Made by a program: the position numbers and the translations under genes
Assembly (NCBI GenBank): GCA_000310025.1
Contig: FN649742.1
Span: forward strand, 2,711,551 to 2,730,222
From: Ectocarpus siliculosus
Lineage: Eukaryota > Sar > Phaeophyceae > Ectocarpales > Ectocarpaceae
Direction of reading: 5' to 3'
DNA: 18,672 nt
Shown here: one piece after another, positions 8,943 to 16,650 of the stretch
How positions within the stretch are numbered: position 1 is the stretch's first letter
Layout: every line of letters begins with the position of its first letter
Notes under the pieces: model-generated
Database searches by the model: none
The model's input: only the letters and a program-made list of their open reading frames with translations
Told to the model about the DNA's origin: nothing

Positions 8943-10169
8943 ACGACTCCGCCGTCAGCGGCTCTTGCTTTACCCCCTGCCGTATCCTTCACCACCGACC
9001 GCGGCAATAGAGGGAGGCTGTCCATCGTTGATCGTTTAGTCGCTCTGGTTCGTCAGTGTCCATGCTAGTACGAAGACGCCGCTGGTGTGAGGCCGGTTGT
9101 GGATGGAACACGCTCGTGCTGTTTGCTTGGGATTCGTGCCTAGCCGACCAGAAGGCTAAGGACTCCAGTCGTAGCGGAAACGACCGCCCCCCTGAGCTGG
9201 CTGGCGACACCGCAGCAGCCGATTCTGTTTGACATGTATTTAGAATACAAACGACGAATTTTCTGTGCGAACTCTGCGCGCCTGTCCGGGAGGTGGTTTG
9301 TGGTTGCGTCTTGGAAGGCCGAAGCCCCCCCCCCCCCCCTTATTTTTTGTGATTCGAAATTTTGTCCAGCGCATGCTCGGTGTAATGTTCAGTTTGTGCT
9401 TTTCTGTTGCTCAGGTGTGACTTGTGTTTCATCTTGTTCGGACGGCCGTAGCACGAATTGGGAAGGAGGTCGTTTTCAGGACAGTACTACTGCGTACGAT
9501 ATATACAAGACTCATACATGCTGTGTACAGGTTCCGTAATGGTTTTATGTGTGCGTCCAATTGTGAGTGGGCGTTTTCTCTGTTGTGGGGCTTGGCCTTC
9601 TGCAAACAAACAGCGGGTGACATACACGACCCTCTTACCAACTGCGGGGGCACCGTCTCTCTCTCGTAATTCCTCTTGCACGCAGCTATGTCTACGCGAA
9701 CTAAGAACAGAGGTGGACTGCTGTTACAAGCAAACGCAGACGTTAGTTTCAACAACCAATGTCGCTATTTTTGCGAACGTGCGTGGCTTTGCCCAGGTCT
9801 CCTGAACCTTCGACATGCATACAAACGCACCCATCACGTTCGGCTGATACCACACGCAACGATAGTCGCGTGTGTTAGCCTTGTGTGGAGGACATTTGGG
9901 GTCCCCTTTCGTCCTCTCGAACTTTTCATTTGTCACCCCGGGATCCGCCATACCAAATCCAATTCTTTGGAGGATGCGCTTAGACTCCACGGCGCTTGAA
10001 AACTGCCAGCACAGAGGGTGTTGGTGAGCGCGGGCGAGCACTGCCCACTCTGACAGACGACTACCGACGTACTCGACCCGCGGTTCAATCCCAGCTCTAC
10101 ACGTGAAGAAGTGCGCGTCCTAGCAGCTGGAACGCAGACACACGTTCGGTGGCATACTTCATGCCCTCC
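8943..10169. other. Convergent intergenic region
   Basis: It lies between the 3' ends of the ISCA2-like (+) and PP2C (-) genes, so both 3' UTRs should be here. It has a C13 run near 9327-9339. A B-box-like GCGGTTCAATCCC at about 10081 follows a GTTGGTGAGCGCGGG segment at about 10019, but no cloverleaf forms. No protein-coding gene is supported. Confidence 0.6.
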
Positions 10170-12747
10170 TTAAGCGTTGTCCGCGGAGGTTGCAACTTCC
10201 GACTGCGGCGGCGATCGTGCTGGGGTAGTGGTAGTGGTCGTTGGAGGAAGGGGATGACTGAGGAAGCCCGAGGTCTTGACGATCAACGCAGTTATGTCGT
10301 CCGAGCCGCCTTTTGTTGCGGTCGCCCACTCGGACAGGGATCTGCGGCAGATGTCCGCGCTAAGCGCCTGAGGGCACCAGGAGTCGTCGACCACGTGAGC
10401 TTCTGCAGCCTGGACACGTTCGTTGGTATGCGTGGAGTTTGACTGCCATGCAATTAATCGGGTTGTGTTGGTGCTAGGCGTTGTGCTCTTTTCATTTGTG
10501 ACATCGAAAAGGCACTTATTTATCCTCCGGATCCGCCGTGAATCGATCCATGTTTCGATCTGTGCGTGCATCGGGATTCATGTTGCAACCTGTAACGTTT
10601 TCCCCTCTGAGAAACAAATAATAAAAGCACCTCGTTGAACACATTTCGGCGTACTCTCAGGGGTTTGAACGCCCGCACCTTACGGATGTCTTCCGCGCTC
10701 AAAACATCCCAAACCCCGTCGGAGGCGAAAACGAGCATCACGTCGCTCCGTTTGTCTAGGTCGAACTCGGTTATCTCGGGTTCGTAAGTCACGCCCACGC
10801 TGTGGGCCATCTGGCAGAGTCGGAATGAAACGGAGGAAACAGAAGCAAGCACGACAGGGTTGATTCGTGCACTGTTCTGGAACTATGTAGGATGGAACAA
10901 CCTCGTAAACCTGAGAGCATACTACATGACAACACATCCACCGGTGACGGGGGGCCCTCCAATCCGTCCGGAGCGAACCTCACGTGGACTGTCCCCGGAG
11001 CTACAGTTACTACCGCAACAACAGAGCACAAATCGACAGGATCCTTTGACGACAAACATGCGAAACGTGGCCAAACGCGAGCAGGTAGGTCCTACAGCAC
11101 GACAGCACCGCCATGAGAGTGCCGTTCTAGAATCTTGAGAAACGAGGCGCGTGTCCTCGCCTTGTCGCCAATGGACCTGCTCATCGCCAGCCCAGGACCG
11201 TCGCCGCTTGCGGTCCACACCCTCGGGATCCCCGCCGCAATCCCTCTTGCTGCCGTTTTTAACCCTTTCTTCGAGCCTTCCGCCGTTGGCGGAGCCCCTC
11301 CGGTGACACCACCTGCCCCCGAACCGCCGCCACTGCCACTCCTGGGGAGAGGGAAAACAATCCCGCCGGCGGCCCGGATCCTCTCCAGCTCGCCCTTGCT
11401 CTCCGGTTTGTGGTCGCGCGACAGCCGCTCCGTGACCAGCCCCCCGCCCCGACTGCCTCCTCCAGGTGCCGCTTCTTCACCAGCAGCCGCACCCGCAATT
11501 AACTTCTCCGCTGTTCTCAACCTCCTCCTGTTGCTCGTGCCGCCGCCCCTTGCGCCCCCGGCTTTGTCTACGACATCAGGCGTGCCACGATCACTGGCAA
11601 GCGCGGCTTTGCCGGGAATAGCGGCGGCGGCGGCGCTGGGCGAGGCAGAAGAGCCGCTGCTTGCGGCAGCGGTACTGCGTGATAGGCGCAAGCAGCCGGA
11701 ATCTCCGACGTTCGCGACCGTGAGCCGTCGCCCCGCGAGGACTGCCGCGCACAGAGTCGTCCCGCTACGACCGCAGTCGCCGGCAACCCCGGTGGCGAGA
11801 TCGTGATGCAAACGTTGGCAGCTTCGCCTGAGTCGATTTCGTGTCGGGTTGGGGGGGGGGGGGGGGGTACCACCACACACAATAAATGAAGATCGTGTAA
11901 TGGGGGGGGTGTCAAGAACAATTTATAATGTCCACATCATCGTAGGACACGAAATCGACTAAACATAGCGCTCGGTACGCAGGCACTAACCATCGTCCGT
12001 GCCACATATTTTTATGTGACCAAAGGAGCGTGATCGAACAGGTGTTCGGGTTGTTCTTTCCCGTCCGGGAACGCCCGCGGGTGGTACTGTCAGAGGAGTG
12101 CGTCCACATGACGTTGGGTGGTGAGGCAAACTTAGTGCCCGTACCGCGGTTTCTTGAACAACGAGGATGAGTCTCGCGCACATACTGCTCACCGGAGCGC
12201 CGACGCGGGACTCCCAGATTGAGAAGAAGCAGACGCCAGGTGCTTGGGCAGGCGTTCCATGCACTCGCGAGATGCTTGCCCCCCGTTCTTCCCGTGACCT
12301 TTACAGCGCAAGGCGTTGTACGGTAAGCGTCGCGACGTGGTTTCTATTGTTGAGATCTCGTCGTAAGAGCAGGGTCTAGAGAAGGTCGTGTGTAAGACGT
12401 GACTGAAGTTCGAGCGAAGAGTTATATCTACGAGCAGGTCCACGTGTCCCTGGAGCACTCGGCCGACTCTCTCTTTCTCCCAACGTGTTGCTGCGCCAAA
12501 CGCTGGGAGCTAGCTACCTGGCGTCGTGCAACGACGTATGAGCGGTCTGTGTAAAAATGTTGCTGTTTCCGAGTGGTGCAGCGCGATTGTGTAGAGCCGA
12601 ACCATGATGAATACGCTGAGCGCCCTCACCATCAAAAATAGCAAATAGAGCTTGGCCCTCCCTCCGGTCGAACGGTGCGATGACAAGACCAGCATCCTGG
12701 TTTTTCCATAGAGGGTCATGCGCCTGTGACACGCGCACAGGGGGCAT
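10170..12747 (-). CDS. PP2C-type (PPM) Ser/Thr protein phosphatase
   Basis: Minus-strand model: 12747..12630, 12298..12193, 12086..12021 (unsure), 11827..11161, 10810..10679, 10409..10170; 442 aa if all hold. It is a metal-dependent phosphatase acting on phospho-Ser/Thr. Exon 1 has WKNQDAGL and ALFAIFD; the DGHG motif is split by a phase-1 intron (GATG/GTGAGG, then GTAAAG/GTCACGGG) and resumes as GHGKNGGQASRECMERLP. Exon 4 has SGTTLCAAVLAG, VANVGDSGCLRL, LSRDHKPESKGELERI and AMSRSIGDK. Exon 5 has VGVTYEPEI and FASDGVWDVL; exon 6 has GGSDDITALIV. Metal-binding Asp positions (DGHG, SDGVWD, DDIT) are present, so it looks catalytically competent. Ala/Gly/Ser-rich insertions of about 95 and 55 aa interrupt exon 4. 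Exon 4 to 5 needs a GC donor (AAG/GCGAGG, acceptor GCCAG). The ATG at 12747 is the first in frame; an upstream exon is possible because a CACAG acceptor lies just inside it. The partner or pathway cannot be told. Confidence 0.88.
11831..11960. repeat. 15-bp perfect inverted repeat inside a PP2C intron
   Basis: AGTCGATTTCGTGTC at 11831-11845 is exactly reverse-complemented at 11946-11960, with 100 bases between, including a run of about 18 G (C in the transcript). On the gene strand the second arm ends 1 base before the acceptor CAG of exon 4. No target duplication flanks the arms. Confidence 0.9.
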
Positions 12748-12958
12748 TCGAGGGAGTACATGGCCAAGGCAACAGGCGACAAAAGCCCATGCTCGGAAAA
12801 TGTGCGTGTGCGCCGACGTATGCCGCGCAAGATCTATCGTGTGAGCCTACGCCGGATGCGGCCAGCGTCGAAGTGCTTCCTTCGGCACGTGCAGGGCCAG
12901 CTGCAAGGTGTTGTGAGATTTACACTCAAAGAGAGAAAATAATTCTGCCTTTTTCCTG

Positions 12959-13108
12959 TCATGGTTTCTTTCCTTCCCGTTTGGAGACTTCCCGGAGTAA
13001 TACAGTCCCGTGGTACCGCCTTGACCCACAGATTTGGAACCTAGACACGACTGGGGAGCAGACGATTAGCATGAGTGCAACGAACAACTGCTCTCCTCCC
13101 CCCGCCGC
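12959..13108 (-). CDS. Possible last exon of the upstream RVSF-protein gene
   Basis: An acceptor CCTACAG/GCGGCG at 13109 opens a phase-0 frame of 49 codons (AAGGGEQLFVALMLIVCSPV...REGKKP) ending in TGA. It matches the phase of a strong donor GAGAAG/GTGAGC at 13441/13440 in the large ORF upstream. If used, the protein would end here instead of at 13372. It includes a hydrophobic stretch (LFVALMLIVC). No family match supports it, so it is only an alternative ending. Confidence 0.35.
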   Translation of the reverse strand, partial: AAGGGEQLFVALMLIVCSPVVSRFQICGSRRYHGTVLLREVSKREGKKP

Positions 13109-13371
13109 CTGTAGGTATGAACCGTAGGTAGTACCTCGTCAGCATGACTGTCACACCACGTAGTACTTGTACGTAGAACGACAGCCATACAGATGCAAAG
13201 GTATCGTGTTGTGAGACGTCGATGTAGCGGTCAATATTGTCCTCACACTTAAAAACTCGTTCTGATCTCCATCCAGTTCATCCTCTTGTATACTTTTCAA
13301 GAATCATCGCCCTTGGTGTCACAAGCCAACCCCAAGGAAGGTACTATTCTATGAAAACAAATATGTAGATG

Positions 13372-15015
13372 TCAAGTTTCCATCAAGTTCATCTGGATCG
13401 AAGGGTAAGCTCTCATCAAAAAGGTGAACCTCTTGCTCACCTTCTCTCCTGCAATGGAGTAAATGCCAACATTGGGTTCCGTTGAGCCAGCCGACGCCCA
13501 CCGACCCTCCAGCCTGACCATGACGTTGCTAGCTTCCGATATTGCGGCTTCTCCCTGTCTATGGCGACCACCTACGGTAGAAGATGATCCACTGTCGCTG
13601 CCACCATCTCTGATTTCGACCCCGACCCCAACGCCATCACCTCCAGTATCACTCGCCGCAGCGTTGGTGCTACCACCCACGCTAAGAGCCTTTCCTCTCC
13701 ACGCCGTAGGAGGGCATGGCAATTGCTTCGCGCTCCATGAAGTGTCAATGTAGATGTAGCTCTTGCGTTTGAGCAGTTCGTTGACACTGCGAAGCTGCCC
13801 AGCAACCGACGAGTGGAGCTCGGATGCCCTTGCCAGCAAATCGTCATCCTGTTCCCCTCCCTCTGTTCCTCTTGCGCCACCGATTCTAGTGCCTTTCGCG
13901 GCTAGTTTTCTGTGCCACCTTCCCTCCTCGTTGTCGTTTTCCTTCTCTTCCTCGTCATCTTTGTCGTCGTCACCATCGTTCAAACCTTCCGCCAGTGCAA
14001 ACGAGACTCTTTTCTTCCCGACGACATCCGCTTCGATCGCCGTGGTCCTTGTAGTACTACTATCGATTTTTTCTGTGTTCCTGCTACGACTGCTTGTCGC
14101 CCATGCGTCAGGCCCCGCCGCCGCCGCTGCTGCTGCGGCTGCAGCATTGCTTGCTTCAGCGAGTGCCTCCTCCTCTTTCCGTACGCTTGAGTCAACCACT
14201 GCTGTTCCACAGGCCGCGTCTCGCTGGCGAGCCCATCTCAATTTCGCGGTGGCAGCGTCGGCGACGGATGATCGGCGTGGCAGTTTCCCACCAGGATATC
14301 GACGTATTCGTGGTTGTGCCTCGATGCCTCGTTGCGCCGCAGCTGCCAGTCGCGATGTGCCCGCCGGTACTGACACAGAACCCCCATCGAGGTCTGGCAA
14401 CCTTGGGGGGAAAGCGTTGGAAATATCTCCTGCCCCCCCGGCTCTTACCCCTCCTCTTGTTTCTCTTGCTGGCGGCCATCGCCCTGGACTCGCTCGGGGA
14501 GAATGCGTCATATGATGTGTTTGGTTCTGTTCGGCACTACCACCGCGGCCAGAATCAACAACGCCATTTGGGTGCATTGAGCAATCCAAATGTGAAGACT
14601 TTACCGGCGCTTGTTGGCCTAATCTGGCTGCGACGGGAACATGAGATCCTTCGTTCTTTGGGTGCCTCTTGGCGTTCCCATTTGCGGTGGCCACCTGTGA
14701 ATTGCTGCCAAATAAGGTTTGTCTGCCAAGTGCCGCGTCACAGAAAGGACTTTTGATGGGGACATTCGCGTCGGTGCTACGCTCATCATTCCCACCACTG
14801 CGTTCTTCCTCCTCTTCTCCCACGTCAAAAGCCATCAGTGCCAGGTCTAGAGCATCCGGACTTAGCACTATTGATTGGTGCTGCGACTTGTGGGAGCATG
14901 GTGACGATGGACCAGTCCCCTGGCGGCGGCTTCGCGCGTTCGCGTCTTCATGTTCCAGACCTACGTCGAAGATGCCGTCGTCAAGGTCTCCCACGCAAGG
15001 AAAAGAGAGGTCCAT
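13372..15015 (-). CDS. Unrecognised, mostly disordered protein with RVSF (PP1-docking-type) motif
   Basis: A long single open frame gives 547 aa from the ATG at 15015 (MDLSFPCVGDLDDGIFDVGL). The frame extends six codons upstream only to a GTG. I do not recognise the family. Visible features, numbered from that ATG: an acidic N-terminus, EEEEE near 67, a run of about 10 Ala near 291-300, KKRVSFA at 334-340 followed at once by an Asp/Glu/Lys-rich stretch (347-364), and a better-ordered block LLARASELHSSVAGQLRSVN with KRKSYIYIDTSW (about 393-427). Basic-residue-flanked RVxF followed by acids is the classic PP1 catalytic-subunit docking pattern; whether it works here is inference. A strong GTGAGC donor at 13440 suggests the last 22 residues may be intronic. 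The gene shares a 475-bp divergent promoter region with the EF-G gene and precedes PP2C on the same strand. Confidence 0.7.
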   Translation of the reverse strand: MDLSFPCVGDLDDGIFDVGLEHEDANARSRRQGTGPSSPCSHKSQHQSIVLSPDALDLALMAFDVGEEEEERSGGNDERSTDANVPIKSPFCDAALGRQTLFGSNSQVATANGNAKRHPKNEGSHVPVAARLGQQAPVKSSHLDCSMHPNGVVDSGRGGSAEQNQTHHMTHSPRASPGRWPPARETRGGVRAGGAGDISNAFPPRLPDLDGGSVSVPAGTSRLAAAAQRGIEAQPRIRRYPGGKLPRRSSVADAATAKLRWARQRDAACGTAVVDSSVRKEEEALAEASNAAAAAAAAAAGPDAWATSSRSRNTEKIDSSTTRTTAIEADVVGKKRVSFALAEGLNDGDDDKDDEEEKENDNEEGRWHRKLAAKGTRIGGARGTEGGEQDDDLLARASELHSSVAGQLRSVNELLKRKSYIYIDTSWSAKQLPCPPTAWRGKALSVGGSTNAAASDTGGDGVGVGVEIRDGGSDSGSSSTVGGRHRQGEAAISEASNVMVRLEGRWASAGSTEPNVGIYSIAGEKVSKRFTFLMRAYPSIQMNLMET

Positions 15016-15490
15016 GAGTCGGGGTACGGGCACGGCCGTACCATTGTGTAACCCACAAGGTTACTTGGATAGCCAGACACACGGTAGGTCCTCAACGAAA
15101 CAATGAACAAATCCTGTTTGCTCTCCGAGCTGTTCTGAATCCACGCTTTGACGCTTTGACCCAACCCTGTGCTGCATTGGTGTCTGACGATTGAAGACCA
15201 AGAGCTCGAAGCTAGAAAGGCACGTTGCTAGTAAATCCCGGAAATCGTGGCACAGCAACACGAGACACGAGCATCGGCAGCCAGTATCGTCGGATGCGGC
15301 GAGAACCTATAGGTGCGGAGTAATTACACAGGTTTGATACATTTTGAGCGCGTTTTTTTTCGGAGAACTGAAAATTGCGCCGCATCTCCGTCAGCACGAT
15401 GCAGGTTCACACGTTCACACGTTCATCCACTTCGTGTGTCACACTGCTGTACACACCGACGGGAGAGGGGGGAGCAGATAATTGAACGGC
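15016..15490. promoter_or_regulatory. Divergent promoter region
   Basis: The start codons of the RVSF protein (-) and EF-G (+) face away from each other across 475 bases, so both 5' UTRs and promoters should be here. Visible elements are a T8 run near 15352-15360 and a direct repeat of CACACGTT (about 15406-15422). No confident TATA box was identified. Confidence 0.5.
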
Positions 15491-15814
15491 ATGTCACTAT
15501 TACTAAACCTTGGCCGCAATGGAATGCTCCAGCGACGGGCAGGTCCATTGTTGTTCACACCTCGGGCAAAGGCGGTACCAACACCAGCAGCAGCAGCAGC
15601 AGCAATTGCTAGAGGAGCATCGAGTAGCCGGGCATCCGCTGCCTCTACCTCTAGAGAAGCGGAGGGCGCACCTGGTACCGCGGCGGCGGTGCAATCATCG
15701 GTCGAGGAAGAGGTGCGACGCATTCGAAACATCGGGATCATCGCGCACATCGATGCTGGCAAAACCACCACCACGGAGCGCATCTTGTACCTCACTGGGA
15801 AGATCACACGTCAG
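15491..15814 (+). CDS. Organellar elongation factor G, first exon (partial)
   Basis: 108 codons from the ATG at 15491 to a donor CGTCAG/GTGGGC at 15814/15815, phase 0. Residues 1-70 are an Arg/Ala/Ser-rich, acid-poor leader ([20 protein letters not shown]), typical of mitochondrial import. An Ala run comes from a GCA repeat at about 15582-15604. [20 protein letters not shown] then [18 protein letters not shown] is the start of the EF-G GTPase domain, with the G1 P-loop AHIDAGKT at 85-92. EF-G drives ribosomal translocation; the mitochondrial EF-G2 branch acts in ribosome recycling. TTTTER fits EF-G2 or bacterial-type EF-G better than the mitochondrial EF-G1 form, but one exon cannot decide. 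The rest (switch regions, domains II-V) is not seen: downstream lies intron sequence and a copia element to the window edge. Confidence 0.85.
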
Positions 15815-16256
15815 GTGGGCCAAGGCTACTGCTGTATAGCAGTAAAGCAGTACAGCAGGAGCGCAAGTGGTGAGCACAACTCTTGCTTCATCCGAAGGGC
15901 CGGCTGAGGTAGCTCACCTATAGCTCGATGCCTGCACATGAGTTTCATGACCGCCTTACAGGCATTCCTTGCTGCCAGTGCTTGCTGGTTCTGTGGATCA
16001 AACCGCACCTGCTGATCGTTAATTCGGGTGGCTCGGTTCTTTGTGGTTGGAGCTCAAAGCGGGTGGCTCATGGCGGAGCGTGGATGGGTAGGAAACGTGT
16101 TGAAAACGTAATGCAAAAGTATTGGAAAGTATTGTATTCATCGGGGGCGTGCCAGTGCTCGTCAAACCTTCACGGTATCTGGGCACGCCTTCACTCTTTG
16201 TCACTCAACGAATCTCTCTGAATCTCCACCAAATACCTCTCGCAACCAAGGAATAT
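15815..16256 (+). other. Intron 1 of the EF-G gene (up to the copia element)
   Basis: It begins GTGGGCCAAG. A perfect small hairpin TACTGCT-GTAT-AGCAGTA lies at 15827-15844, just inside the donor. No exon continuing the EF-G G domain (effector loop, DTPGH) was seen before the retroelement. Confidence 0.6.
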
Positions 16257-16365
16257 ATGTAGAAAGTTCCTATCCCTCCGCATCTCATTGCTGTTACTTT
16301 CGTACGTACGTACCGGACATCTCAACCGTCATACTATGCTACGAGTACTCCCAATATATCTAATA
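16257..16365 (-). repeat. Putative 3' LTR of the copia element
   Basis: On the minus strand it starts TATTAGATATATTGGG directly after the G-run. Many copia LTRs start TGTTAG..., so the first dinucleotide may have mutated from TG to TA. The proposed end is TTTCTACA at 16257, giving only 109 bp. The far end is a guess, since the other LTR is outside the window. It contains CGTACGTACGTAC near 16301-16313. Confidence 0.4.
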
Positions 16366-16372
16366 GCCCCCC
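16366..16372 (-). other. Polypurine tract of the copia element
   Basis: On the minus strand GAGTAGGGGGGC lies immediately before the LTR start TATTAG, as expected for the plus-strand primer. It lies about 280 bases past the pol stop codon. Confidence 0.6.
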
Positions 16373-16650
16373 TACTCGTATGCATCGTCATGCTCCGAGA
16401 AAAACCAAATTCCTCTTTACCATCTCTCCAAAACAAACAAAAACCAATATCTTCACCAAAACAATCCAAAATCCTCCAAGTCCATCACAAGAAAAATCAA
16501 ACACAATCAAAACTCCTCCAAAACAATCAAGAAAAACTAAACACAACAACTCCTCCAACCTTCACCAGACTCTCTCTTTTCTCTTGTCCAATCTCTCGTC
16601 TCTCTCACTCTCTCCATCACAGAATACGAATCGACCCCAAAACACTTCCT

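Noticed and set aside
11135-11806. 223-codon open frame on the + strand opposite PP2C exon 4
   Set aside because: Shadow of the GC-rich minus-strand exon, which carries clear PP2C motifs; the + frame is Pro/Ala-rich with none.
12001-12035. U12-type donor (CTCCTTT) to explain PP2C exon 3
   Set aside because: It does not match the ATATCC/GTATCC consensus and no U12 branch-point sequence was seen near the acceptor.
12131-12195. Selenocysteine reading of the in-frame TGA in the alternative PP2C exon frame
   Set aside because: No PP2C selenoprotein pattern is known to me, and the TGA is not at a catalytic position; unresolved splicing or an indel is simpler.
13763-14756. Long + strand frames (250 and 220 codons) opposite the RVSF-protein gene
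   Set aside because: Antisense shadows of a GC-biased ORF; Ser/Ala/Leu-rich low complexity without motifs, and the opposing frame is far longer.
13372-15015. Partnership between the RVSF protein and the neighbouring PP2C
   Set aside because: RVxF motifs dock PP1-family catalytic subunits; PP2C is structurally unrelated, and gene adjacency in a eukaryote is weak evidence.
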